This document shows positions 23,958 through 38,737 of a stretch of DNA of 64,000 nucleotides, one piece after another. The stretch spans positions 50,882,489-50,946,488 of the forward strand of contig NC_088865.1 of assembly GCF_032884065.1 (NCBI RefSeq), read 5' to 3'. The notes beneath the pieces were generated by a model. That model ran no database searches. It was not told where the DNA came from and worked only from the letters and a program-made list of their open reading frames with translations. Position 1 is the stretch's first letter; each line of letters begins with the position of its first letter. Both the position numbers and the translations under genes were made by a program. The stretch comes from Artemia franciscana (taxonomy: Eukaryota > Arthropoda > Branchiopoda > Anostraca > Artemiidae).

Positions 23958-24478
23958 AATGGCTTTCAACAATAAACCATGTAACAGCTATCAGCGGGTA
24001 AAAATGAAGTCATGACATTGAATGAAGATGTGACTTAGTTTGATTGAACATCTACAAAATATCGTCATCTATCGTCTAAATATCGTCACCACTCAAAGGC
24101 TTTCACCAATAGACAATGTAGCAGCTATCAGCAGGTAAAAATGAAGTCATGACATTGAATGAAGATGTGACTTAGTTTGATTGAACATCTACAAAATATC
24201 GTCATCTATCGTCTAAATATCGTCACCACTCAAAGGCTTTCACCAATAGACAATGTAGCAGCTATCAGCAGGTAAAAATGAAGTCATGACATTAAATGAA
24301 GATGTGACTTAGTTTGATTGAATATTTACTAAATATCGTCATCTATCGTCTAAATATCGTCACCACTCAAAGGCTTTCATCAATAGACAATGTAGCAGCT
24401 ATCAGCAGGTAAAAATGAAGTCATAACATTAAATAAAGATGTGACTTAGTTTGATTGAACATTTACTAAATATCAAAA
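23958..24478. repeat. 137-bp satellite array, about 3.7 units
   Basis: The phrase gtaaaaatgaagtcatgaca (or its variant) starts at 23998, 24135, 24272 and 24409, so the period is exactly 137 bp across four units. Units 2-4 are nearly identical; unit 1 is the most diverged. No spacer/repeat alternation is present, so it is a satellite and not a CRISPR-like array. It lies in METTL25 intron 2. Confidence 0.9.
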
Positions 24479-25744
24479 ATTCCATGATGGCATAAGTTGA
24501 ACTCACTGAAGATTTTAACAATCCAATACTTCTGCCTAAATAATAATTTTTTTCTATTCTTGTTAAATTTTTATAAAAATTACATTTTTCTATTAAATTT
24601 AATAAATTTAGTTTTAATTCATTTTAAATTTAATTAGCTATTAAATTTTACTTTGACAAAAATAGACTTTCCTATTAAACCACCCATTGGCTCCTCTACA
24701 AACTGCTGAGAACTTTGCGGTCATTTAAGAAGTACTAAGAAAAACACTTTTGGTGGTAGGTAGTAAGCTAATAAGATAGTCTCAAGAAAAAAAATGCCAT
24801 CTCGCAACGTGATTCGACAAGGGCTAATTTAAGCCAATTACATTTTCTGTTGAATTTTCTGACTTGCGGGAAAATTCTGATTGGCCCAAATTAGCGCTAG
24901 CTAAATCTAAGTTTTAGTAGAATAGGCTATTATTGTGAATAGGTATTTAGCATATCAGTAACAGGTACATTACATTAAACAATATAATAATAAAACCAAG
25001 CACAATTTACGTTTAAGTGTTCAGTCTAAAAACAGTCACGAAAGCTAGTTAAACATTCTATTATGGCCGATTAAATAAGCTAGCAAACACTACTGTTGTA
25101 TTTAAGTAGTTAAGCGCTATATACTATGAAATATCATGAGGGAATGCGAGTTCCTTTTTAATCTTTAAAAAAAACGCGCGAAAAGTAATAAGTTTAGTTT
25201 AAAAAATCCCATTTTCGGAAATTCAGGCTCCTCTTCTGTCGTACAAATCTTCTGTGGTAAAAGCAGATATATAGTCACATAATAATTCAAATTTAAACGA
25301 GCATAACGTATTAAGATTGAATAAATGAAATCTAAACGAATAGTAACTAAAACCAATAATCAAGACAAACTTAAAATGAACAGAAATTACCGCAAATAAG
25401 AGTGAGGTTACCGTCCTCTCAAACCCCCAAAGACTAAAGGGTTATTTGCTCTTAACTGAAAACTATGTATATTTTTAGTGTATTTTCTTTTTTTTGCCAG
25501 TACTATTCCTTCTGATTAAATTTGATTAAAAAATATTGAATATTTACGCTTAAATAAAATCTTTAGAAGCTCAATTGGTAATTTAGAACCAATCTGCTCA
25601 GTACAGTTTTCTGAAACACTATTTTGAAACAGTTGAATGAGTAACTAATTTACCAATTGAAATCCTATGCATTTGAACAGAAAATTTTTAAAAGGAAGAA
25701 GATAATCGATGAAGATTTAATATGTTACCGTGAATATCCAAAAC

Positions 25745-26010
25745 CATCCAGTGTGATATAATAGATTAATCACTGGTTCTAAATCGCTATGAATATAACC
25801 TGAGCCTAAAACATACTTTTGAGGCTTCAGTCTTCTTCCCCCCCCCCCCATCCGCTCCAATGCTACAGATTAAAGTTAATCCGTATTTTCCGATATACGT
25901 GCTTTTTGCATTTATTTAGTTACTAAATAAAAAAGATGCTACTTTATATCTGCTGTTTCAAGGTTTTGCCCCCCCCCGAAAAATTCCTGTGTACGTGCCT
26001 GATGCTAGGG
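25745..26010. repeat. Third copy of the 6.6-7.2 kb dispersed repeat
   Basis: It matches 6690-7280 over 'atagattaatcactggttct', 'aacctgagcctaaaa', a C run, 'gctactttatatctg' and 'ttcctgtgtacgtgcctg'. This gives a more complete right end for that repeat family. Confidence 0.75.
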
Positions 26011-26057
26011 ATGTTTTTAAAAAACATTATTAGTTTAAATCCTCACATTTTAATTTA

Positions 26058-27839
<1,782 letters not shown>

Positions 27840-28399
27840 TAGTTTTTTTTTTTTTACTTATGTCCTGGTCGTCATTTATACTCCCTGTGTCCCGGTGCTT
27901 TGTTGATTGCTAATCGAACATTCCTTTTGTCCTGGTCGCTTTCTCTTTGAGTGTCGTCATTTATTAGTTTTTTCCTTTTTTTTTAGTTTTTTATTGGTTT
28001 TTACCTTTATTTTAGCTTATTTTTCAGTTTTTTCCTTTTTTTTAGTTTTTTTTATTTTTTATTTTTTTTAGTTTTTTACCTTTTTTTAGTTTTTTTAGTT
28101 TTTTTAGTTTTTTAGCTTTTTTACTTTTTTTATTAGTTTTTAGTTTTTTTTTGTAGTTTTTGCCTTTTTTTAGTTTTTTCAGTTTTTTTTTTTAGTTTTT
28201 TATTGGTTTTTACCTTTATAGTTTTTTTAGTTTTTTAGCTTTTTTATTTTTTTTATTAGTTTTTAGTTTTTTTTGTAGTTTTTGCCTTTTTTTAGTTTTT
28301 TCAGTTTTGACGTCACCTAATCCAGTTTTTTCAGGTGACGTCACCTGACACATCCATCCATCCATCCACAGACAGACAACTTATTTTTATATATATAGA
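27840..28399 (-). mobile_element. Helitron B, tandem 5'-end fragment, minus strand
   Basis: It repeats the last 530 bp of Helitron A: 'gtcctggtcgtcatttatac', 'gctttgttgattgctaatcg', the T-rich interior, and the GACGTCACCTGA palindrome. It ends at 28399 with its own TCTATATATATAAAAATAAG 5' terminus. It has no 3' hairpin of its own. It is either a tandem duplication of the 5' region or a Helitron that skipped an internal 5' end. Confidence 0.75.

Positions 28400-30308
<1,909 letters not shown>

Positions 30309-30363
<55 letters not shown>
30309..30363. repeat. (TA)n microsatellite
   Basis: Pure TA tract between the 3' end of Helitron C and the inverted-repeat structure starting at 30364. As with Helitron A, the CTAG end lands directly on TA repeats. 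Confidence 0.9.
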
Positions 30364-30663
<300 letters not shown>

Positions 30664-31077
30664 GAAATATCCATTAAATTGAATTTCAGTGTCTTGAAAA
30701 GAATTTCCCTATTGTTTCTACTATGTGTTTGTTTGAAAACGATATATCTATATATAAAAATCACAATCAATCGTATAAAGATAATCACACTTAGCTCTGA
30801 AAATTCCGCGGTCATTGTGAAACTTTTCGACACAAGATAATAGCTATTGCATGCTACAAAACGATTTTCCAACTTTAACCACAGCTGGACTGCGAAATCC
30901 ATAATTTCTCTTTTTTTTTATAAACGCCCCATTAAAATTGTAAGTGCTTCGCATTGTTTGCCAGCAGATTATCATCATATTCAGCAAGAACCAAGGATAA
31001 CCTTCCTAGCTAAGATACGGTGAAGGTAAGTAACTATTGCACTTCAAGAAGGGGGATAAAATGTGCTATAATCTTAC

Positions 31078-31366
31078 CAATAGGACCACTCGCAAAAGGG
31101 TTTGAAGCAAATTTTTCTTCTAGCAGGTGATAGCAACAGGCCACACTGCAAACATGTGTGAGAAAAGGGTTTGAAGAAAACAGCTTCAACGAAGTGCTAG
31201 CCAAGTTTCCACAGGTGTGTAGGCCAGTTACTCCAGTCTTTGATTCGTTTCTAGGATTTTTGGATTTCAAAATCTCTTGTAAATCCATATCCTCAGTTAT
31301 GTAGCAACTCTGGTGACGAAATGAACCTGCTTTTTGAGGCACATCGATATTTTTAGGAATAACTCT
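31078..31366 (-). CDS. METTL25: METTL25 exon 2
   Basis: Encodes residues 189-284 plus the first base of codon 285. The acceptor is catttttcag before 31366 and the donor is ATTG|GTAAGATTA at 31078/31077. The protein starts RVIPKNIDVPQKAG. It contains TGLHTCGNLASTSLKLF (residues 235-251) and VCSVACCYHLLEE (260-272), the family's conserved Hxx-CG(D/N)L and CCYHL motifs, which in class I methyltransferase folds lie at strands 4 and 5. Only the Asp-to-Asn change in CGNL departs from the commonest form. Confidence 0.93.
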
Positions 31367-31513
31367 CTGAAAAATGGAAGGAAAAGCTTTAAAAAATAGA
31401 GCACCAAAAACAAAATAAAAAACTGAAAATATTCTTCCATGTGATCTTTCTTTGATGGTTGAGACTAAATGGAGATAAATACTACTTTAGTAGCTGAGGG
31501 GAGCTCCTTTATA

Positions 31514-32774
31514 CGAGGGGTGTTTTTTAAGTAAGGTCCGTTTGAACATAAATACACAACGAAAGATCATTTCAAAAAAGTAAATTTACTTTTCAGAAAT
31601 TACATACTTTACTCTATTTTTCTGCATAGTTGCCAAGTTTTTTCAAACAATTAAAATACCTCTTAACTTATTTTAAAGCAACTTACTCATAAAACTTGCT
31701 GTCTGCTCCGATAACCAAGAGTTCACTACCGTTTTTACGTCGTTGTCATCATTGTAACGGTTGCCACTGAGGTGGCGAACGGTTGAACTGGAGACGAAAT
31801 ATGTGTTTCGCATTGTTTTGTGTTTCGCATAAACCGAGACAACAGAGCGTGGAATGGAAACACACACTCACTTGTAATGTTCACAGCTTAGATACCAATA
31901 CTGTTATGAAAACTCAATTTACTTTTGGGACACAGTGCGCGGTAGCGATGCTAGCGGCTGGAGACAGGAAACTGGCAGCACAGCACAGATAACCAATATT
32001 GGTATCTAAGCTGTGTATGCTACAAAACAAAATTGCGTTCCCGCCTATGGTGTTGTAGTACGATCTACGCGTCGGAGCGCGGGCTTGGAGGAGGCGCAAA
32101 GTTCAGAGCTCTGTACCAAAAACTTCTCATGGGCAAGATAGGAGTTTTCATAACTGTATATTGGTATCTAAGCCGTGGTAATGTTGACGGCCAAACAGAC
32201 TCTCTCCCAGCGCAAAATCATGGTTTCGGCATTTTGGAATAGGCATAGTGTTTTGTTGATCGACTTCATACAACGAGAAACCACTATCAACTCAGAAACA
32301 TACTGCCAAACCCTCGAAAAGCTCCACAGAGCTTTCTGTGAAAAAAAAAAAAATTAACACGACATACGTTCTTCTTCACGAAACTTTAAGAACTCGCACT
32401 GCAGGCCAGACCCGCAGTTTTGCTGGATAGTTTTGCCTGTGAAGTTTTAGACCATCCACCCTACAGTCGTGATCTAGCGCCGAGCGATTACCATCCGTTT
32501 CTCGACCTCAAGCAACACCTCATTTGCAACTGTTACAATAATGACGACGGCGTAAAAACGATAGTGAATTCTTTGATATCGGAGTAGGCGGCAAGTTTTT
32601 ATGAAGAGGTTGCTTTAAAATTAGCCGAGAAGTATGATAAGTGTTTGAACAAACTTGGCAACTATGCCATTAAATAAAGGAAAAGATGTTCTTTCTGAAA
32701 ATAAATTTACTTTTTTGAAATAATCTTTCGTTGTGTACTTATCTTTAAACGGACCTTACTTAAAAAACACACCT
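31514..32774 (+). pseudogene. Rearranged mariner transposon with two inverted transposase ends
   Basis: The outer ends are inverted copies: gaggggtgttttttaagtaa at the left and the inverse of gaggtgtgttttttaagtaa at the right. From about 32180 the plus strand encodes a transposase C-terminus: KIMVSAFWNRHSVLLIDF, SETYCQTLEKLHRAF, LLHETLRTRTAG, DHPPYSRDLAPSDYH, ending KCLNKLGNYAIK and a stop near 32676. The usual LLHDNA box reads LLHETL, so a catalytic Asp is lost, and there are frameshifts. The left part (31640-31790) encodes the same C-terminus on the minus strand (GNRYNDDNDVKTVVNSWLSE). The element is therefore two mariner 3' ends facing outward, with the 5' part missing. It lies in METTL25 intron 1. 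Confidence 0.8.
31883..32175. mobile_element. Small TIR element nested at the mariner junction
   Basis: It opens cacagcttagataccaata and continues ctgttatgaaaactc. It closes with the inverse (gagttttcataactg, then tattggtatctaagccgtg), giving arms of about 35 bp over roughly 293 bp. An additional inner copy of the arm, tattggtatctaagctgtg, ends at about 32014. There is no ORF, so it is a MITE-like insertion or the scar of one. Confidence 0.6.
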
Positions 32775-32889
32775 CACACAATGGTATTAGTTATAACGTT
32801 ATGATGTTCCTCCTCCTTAACAACACTTACGAAAAATTAAGCAAAGAGAAAATGGGTTTTAATTTCGACAAAGCAGTGAACAGAAAATA

Positions 32890-33195
32890 AAATATAAAAA
32901 CAAAACTACACTTTAACTAAAAAAACTTCAATTGTAAAAACTAATTCCTCTCCCAAATTATTCAAATATTCCAGAAAACCTTCAATTTGTGATTCCTCGT
33001 AATTCCATATACCAGATAATTCCATACCAGATAATCCCCATAATTCCATAAACGGATAATAAGTTACCGTTTCTGGATATTTGGATCCATAGAAATAATA
33101 ATGAACTAGCTTTTTCAATTTACCCTAAACCGACTAACAACAACCGTTATTTGTCTTTTGCATCATATCACCCGATCCAAGTAAAAAGGGGGTAG
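32890..33195. pseudogene. Penelope-like element remnant, two halves head-to-head
   Basis: On the minus strand at about 32910-33030 it reads GIWNYEESQIEGFLEYLNN, then LGEELVFTIE. This matches SVWNYGVEELKSFLEHLNFW and GGDLKFTIELEED of the element at 51.6 kb. On the plus strand at 33116-33195 it reads IYPKPTNNNRYLSFASYHPI, then QVKRG, matching IYRKPTNNNRFLSFFSGHAR and QVKIG. The two pieces point away from each other, as in the 50.5-52.9 kb copy. Short repeats (ccagataattccatac) sit at the junction. Confidence 0.7.
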
Positions 33196-33229
33196 TTTAT
33201 TTCTTTAATTGAAATAGTATTAAAATTAG

Positions 33230-34315
33230 CTTCACCAGAATACATGAGTAGTGAATTAATTTTTCATTAAGTTTAACCTTACCCATCAAAGATTGCGAGC
33301 CTCAGAAAAAATTGTCTGATTTTTGAAAAAAAAGGAGGAAATCCCCTAAAAGTCACAGAATCTTAATGAAAATCACATCATCAGGTTCAGCGTATTAGAG
33401 AACCCTACTACAGAGGTAATAAGCTCCTATCTGAAAAAATGTGGAATTTTGTATTTTTTGCCTGAAGAAGATCACGAACGCGTGTACATTTTTTTTCCCC
33501 AGGGGCGATGGTATCGACCCAGTGGTCCTAAAATATCTTAATAGGGCTCATTCGAACGGAAATAAAAAGTTCTAGTACTTTTCTTAAGTGACTAAAAAAA
33601 TTAGAAGGCAACTAGGCCCCCTCCACACCCCTCTTTTTCTCAAAATAGTCCAGTCAAAATTTTTAGACATCCATTTTGTTCAGCATAGTTGAAAGGTCGA
33701 ATAATGAACCCCCTGATATAAAATGCCCCCCATAGCCCCAGGGCAAAGTTCTTTAAGTTATAAAATTCGCCCATTGTTTAGGTATAGTATTTGTTATAGG
33801 GAAGTATGTATAGTTTTTCGGGTGGGACGAGACGAATTTTCTGCTAGGGGTACGACAAACTTTTCCATGGGGTTGGAAGTTTCCGGGGGTGAGCTTTTCA
33901 GGGAAAATAGTAGCCTACACTGGGGGAATTTGCCGAAAAACTTACGCACAATCCTTTTATGTCTTGCTTTCTCTTTTCCGTCTCAATTTTACGCGTGGTT
34001 TCTTTTCGTCTCAATTTGAGACAGCCATTTCGTTCTGCATAGTTGAAAGGCCGAACAATGAACCTCCTGATATAAAATGACTCCCCACTGCCCCAGGGGA
34101 AAGGTCTTTAAGTTATAAAACTTGTCCATTATTTACAAATAGTATTTGTTATTGGGAAGTACGTATAGATTTCGGGTGGGACGTGACTAATTTTCTGCTG
34201 GGGGTTTCTCCACGGAGGAATTTCCATGGGTTGGAAAGTTTCCGGGAGGTCAGCTTGCCAGGGAAAATTGTACACAGGGGGAATTTGCCAAAAAACCTAC
34301 ACAAAATCCTTATTA
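33230..34315. repeat. Dispersed family D element, with internal 350-bp tandem repeat
   Basis: It shares with 37040-37870 the ordered phrases 'aagtttaaccttacccatca', 'agtcacagaatcttaa', 'gtggaattttg', 'gtatcgacccag' and 'ggcaactaggccccctcc'. The block 'catagttgaaaggtcgaata...gggaagtatgtatag' occurs twice (about 33683 and 34037). Plus-strand ORFs at 33723-34080 come from this repeat and are not conserved. It lies in METTL25 intron 1. Confidence 0.75.
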
Positions 34316-37028
34316 TAATAATTAATAATAATTTATTTGTTACACGCTTGTTTTGACAATTTAAGCTGAGTAAAAAGATTAAGGAATAAAAACAGAGGAT
34401 GGTAAGGGCCCAAGCGTTGACAGACCTCAGCACCTAATCTAGCATAGAGTTTTTTATAAACAAAAATAATATCAGTGGCACAAAACTTTCTGATAATCTT
34501 CTGGTTTCTATAAGAACGCGGCAGATACAATAGATATTTACAATAACGAAAATACAGAACTCTTATACCTTGCAAGTCTTGGTTATTAAAAAAAACGAGC
34601 GCAAACCGGAAAGAAACAATATAGAATGATCGCAATATGTAGAATAAAGGCTGGACAAAGCCTTTCGTGAAAATCTGCCTCAGTTCGGGACAATTTTCGC
34701 CTACCCAATTTTAAGTTTACTTTTAATATCATTAAGCCCACAAGATCGAAAAGCCGATAAAGATGAACAAATATTAATACCAAGCCACCGAATCGAAGAA
34801 ACGAGCTTAACTGAAAAATAACCACAACCAAGATCACTACTTTGATGCTTAGCATTAAAAACTAAATATTCACATTTTTAAGTATTAAGTTTGAGGCCAA
34901 TTTCCTCGAAAGACTTAGAAACAAGCTGGGTCAACTTAGTTAGACTAGATTTAGTGCGGCAGATCAAAAGTAAATCATCTGCATATGCAATATACGAAAG
35001 ATTAGTTAGGCCTAAAAAACATGATGGATTAATACGTGGCAAAACAGAATAAAGACAAGCATTAAAAAGATAAGGGGATAAGACTCCTCCTTGCCTAAGA
35101 CCAGAACGGATGGGGATATTACCAACGTAGGTGTCACCTGACTTGAGTCGAACGTATGAATTAGCACACCAAAAACAAAGAGTTGATATAGTAGACACAT
35201 TTGCACCAAGTTGGAGTAAAGAATACCAAAGTTAGCTATGGCATATTGAATCAAAAGCTTTTGTAACATCGAGTGCACAAAAATGAACCTCAAAACCATT
35301 TTTAGGCGCTTCAAGTAATAGCGAAACTATAGCACGATGAGCATGTTGGCATCCTATATACGGCTTGAAGACAAACTGATTAGACATATAATCTACATTA
35401 GACAGGAGATCAGGGAGCAAAACATATTTAAATACTTTACTTAAAGTACTAGAAACCGTAATAGGCCTATACGAAGCGCAACTAGTTGGAACCTTACTAC
35501 GTTTCAAAATTGACGTAATGTTACCAACTAAAAAAGAATCAGGGACTAAAGAAGAGCATAAACACATCTGAAAAAGTAACTGCAAGTGAAAAATTAATTC
35601 CTCCGATTCGGTATTGAGGAAAAAAGCACTGATGCCGTCTATATCATAAGATTTCGATTTAAGTCTTTCTACACTTCTTTTGACACGGTCAACACAAACG
35701 GGAGGTACATGACCTTGAATGATTTTCTTAGGCAACAGGCTAGAACAGAGCTTGGCAAAGCGAAAATGAACTGCATATATCACTGTGTCGAAAGTGTTAC
35801 TATAATGATTGATCCATGATACATTAGGGATTCGGTCGGCCGTAGGCGATCTATCGAACTTCGCGACATTAATCACTTTTTTCCACTGGCTAGGAGTCTT
35901 AGGAAATTCGGCACCATTATACCTAATTTTTCGAAGATAGTGTTTAAAATCAAGCTTTGTTCTTTGTTTAATATCGAAAACATTACCCCTTAAAGAGCGG
36001 CCGCAAGCTATCCGAATTTTTAGCCACAATTTAGCCTGATTTTTTATTGTTTTGAGCTCTGAGTCATTCTTCCAAATTGAACTTCTTGTTTGTGCTCGAA
36101 AGCGACATAGGGGAACAGCTACCTCATCAGACCTCTTTAAGCACGATACAATGTGGCTATAATAAATAATAAGCTGAATTCTGGCTTGTGGGGACCCAAC
36201 GCTTGTACACAACAGATTAAAAAGGACTTTAATCGTTGATAGAAGGCTAACAAGTGTGGAAAAATAAAGAGGCTAGTCAGCTTTGTTCCATTCTCTTTTA
36301 GAAATCCATTTTCTAGAATTAGGACGAAGGTTCTTTTCAGCAGTAGCATTAAGGGTAACAGTGAGGGATAGGGGGATATGGTTATAATCACGCTCATCCT
36401 GATCAACATGGACTTCGCCACAGATGAGACCAGAAGAAACGATACAATAGTCAATGTTCGAAAGTGAGCCACTATAATGGATATAGGAATGGGAGGCATC
36501 TTTCTTCAAAATTTTGTAACTATTAGGTAGCGAATCTAAAAGAAGCTTAGTCCGCACTGATGAAGAGTTAATGTTACAGTTCAGATCACCGATTAATAAC
36601 CAATCCATTACTCTCAATGTCATTCAAAAGACTTTTTATTAATGCGCAAGATTTTGTAAATTCAGTTAAACTTCGGAGGGATTTCTGGTCGCAGGGGAGA
36701 TAAACATTAATGAGGACAAGGTTGACAAGACGGATAGCAATATAACAATCACTCTCGTGATAACATAAAGGGGGTGGTGAAAACAGCGTCTTTTTTATTA
36801 AACATGCTATGCCACCTGATGGTCTGCCAGAGGTTTTGCGTGCACTTTTAGAAAAAAAACTAAGTGTTCGTTACTTCTCCGTAGGGAGTTTAAGCTCACT
36901 AAAGGTAGGAGATGTTCCTGGAGGAATAAAACATCAAAATGTTCTAATTTCTGATCTAAAGAAACGTCTTTATCCTTAGTACCGTTAATATTGAACGAAC
37001 ATACAGTGAAGTTAGTCTTAGTACTCAT
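34316..37028 (-). pseudogene. LINE ORF2: endonuclease and reverse transcriptase
   Basis: ORF2 starts at 37028 with MSTKTNFTVCSFNINGTK, the first strand of an AP-like endonuclease. It continues LLIGDLNCNI (about 36600), NIDYCIVSS and DYNHIPLSL, where the usual SDH is altered. The 326-codon frame at 36212-35232 holds RPITVSSTLSKVFKYVLLPD and CALDVTKAFDS. A further frame gives RSGLRQGGVLSPYLFN and YIAYADDLLLICRT (about 35000), an intact YADD box. The C-terminus RLGPYHPLFLFL is followed by a (TAA)-like tail at 34314-34335. Several frameshifts make it non-functional, but it is close to full length. A TAA tail suggests the I/R1 or CR1 groups; the clade is not settled. Confidence 0.85.
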
Positions 37029-37039
37029 TTCAAACAGTT

Positions 37040-38437
37040 CGTGGTAACGAACTGTAGTAAGGAGCGACCCGGCTCAATAGTAACCAAAACTCTAAAAAAT
37101 GGAATTATGATACCAATAGCTACATCAAAAGAATCGCATTTTAATGCTGGTTTTAAATATATAAGTTTCATCAAGTTTAGTCTTACCCATCAAAAGTTAC
37201 AAGCCCGAGAAAATTTGCGTTATTTTAGAAAATAGGGGGAAACGCCCCCTAAAAGTCATAGAATCTTAACGAAAATCACACCATCAGATTCAGCGTATCA
37301 GAGAACCCTACTGTAGAAGTTTCGAGCTCCTATCTACAAAAATGTGGAATTTTGCATTTTTTGCCAGAAGGCAGATCACGGATGCGTGTTTATTTGTTTT
37401 TTTTCCCCAGGGGTGATCGTATCGACCCAGTTGTCCTAGAATGTTGCAAGAGGGCTCATTCTAACGGAAATGAAAAGTTCTAGTGCCCTTTTTAAGTGAC
37501 CAAAAAAATTGGAGGGCACCTAGGCCCCCTCCCACGCTAATTATTTTCCCAAAGTCAACGGATCAAAATTCTGAGATAGCCATTTTATTCAGCGTAGTCG
37601 AAAAACCTTATAACTATGTCTTTGGGGACGACTTACTCCCCCACAGTCCCCGTTGGAGGGGCAACAAGTTACAAACTTTGACCTGTGCTTACATATAGTA
37701 ATGGTTATTGGGAAATATACAGGCGTTTTCAGGAGGATTTTTTTGGTTTGGGGGAGGGGTTGAGAAGAGGGGGATATGCTGGGGGAACTTTCCTTCGAGA
37801 ATTTGTAATGGGAGAAGAAAATTTCTATGAAGGAAGAGCAGGATTTACTAGCATTATTAAAAAAAAAAAAACAATTAAAAAATAAAAGTGAAAAAGCTTT
37901 TTCAGCTCTAAGTAAGGAACAGCAATAAAACTTAAAGCAAACAGAAATTATTACCCATATGAGGGGCTCACCTCCTTCTAATACCTCGCTCTTTACGCTA
38001 AAGTATTTTCGGTAATTTCAACTACTTATTCTAGGGCTTTTGTGATTCAGGGGGTCATTCTTAATGAATTGGGATAAAATTTAAGCTTTAGTGTAAAGAG
38101 CGAGGTACTGACGATGGGGCGAATCCCCTCATATATGTAATAAAAACATGAGAATACAAAAGTTCTTTACGTAAGCTAATTTATAAGTTACGTAAATCTT
38201 TTACCAATAAAAAGGTTCGTAAAAAATTAAAAGTTCTAGTTGCCTTTTTAATCAACCAAAAAATCGGGGGGCAACTAGGCTTCGCCCCCCGCTCTTTTTT
38301 TCTCAAAATCATTCGATCAAAATTATGAGAAAGCCATTGAGCCAAAAAAAAAAAAAAAAAAATATGCAAATTTCGTTTTGATTATTCCTCTGCGGAGAGC
38401 CAAAATCAAAACATGCATTGATTCAAAAACGTTCAGA
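37040..38437. repeat. Dispersed family D element inserted between LINE ORF2 and ORF1
   Basis: It begins cgtggtaacgaactgtagta at about 37050 and carries the family D phrases 'agtcatagaatcttaacg', 'gtatcgacccag' and 'ggcacctaggccccctccc'. It continues into an F2 foldback arm pair at about 37880-38130 (ctctttacgctaaagta ... agctttagtgtaaagagcg). ORF1 and ORF2 of the surrounding LINE should be adjacent, so this block and the foldback at 38438-38735 are later insertions. Confidence 0.7.
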
Positions 38438-38735
38438 AATTAAATAAAAAAAACAAGTTTTTCAACTGAAAGTAAGGAGTGACATCAAAACTTAAAACGC
38501 ACAGAAATTACTTCGTATATGAAAGAGGCTGCTTCCTCATCAACGCCCCGCTCTTTACGCTAAAGTTTTTTACTGTTTTAGAAAGAAGAATTAAGAGAAA
38601 GAGTCAAACTTTAGCGTAAAGAGCGGGGCGTTGATGAGGAAGCAGCCTCTTTCATATACGAAGTAATTTCTGTGCGTTTTAAGTTTTGATGTCACTCCTT
38701 ACTTTCAGTTGAAAAACTTGTTTTTTTTATTTAAT
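38438..38735. mobile_element. F2 foldback element with nearly perfect 130-bp arms
   Basis: The left arm, 38438-38567 (aattaaataaaaaaaacaag...ctttacgctaaagttt), is the inverse of 38606-38735 with no difference that I can see. The loop is 38 bp. There is no ORF. The same arms in diverged form are found at 37.9, 40.1, 41.4, 48.8, 53.1 and 54.0 kb, so this is a recently amplified or converted member of a foldback (MITE-like) family. Confidence 0.88.
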
Positions 38736-38737
38736 TC

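Noticed and set aside
23958..24478. Regularly spaced repeats as a possible CRISPR array
   Set aside because: The 137-bp units are contiguous with no unique spacers, and the sequence is plainly an animal genome.
24821..24899. Inverted repeat gggctaatttaagccaat / attggcccaaattagcgc as a transposon end
   Set aside because: The arms are short and imperfect, with no target duplication or second copy seen; too weak to call.
33723..34080. Plus-strand ORFs of 98 and 63 codons
   Set aside because: They fall in the dispersed family D repeat; the same DNA in other copies is not open.
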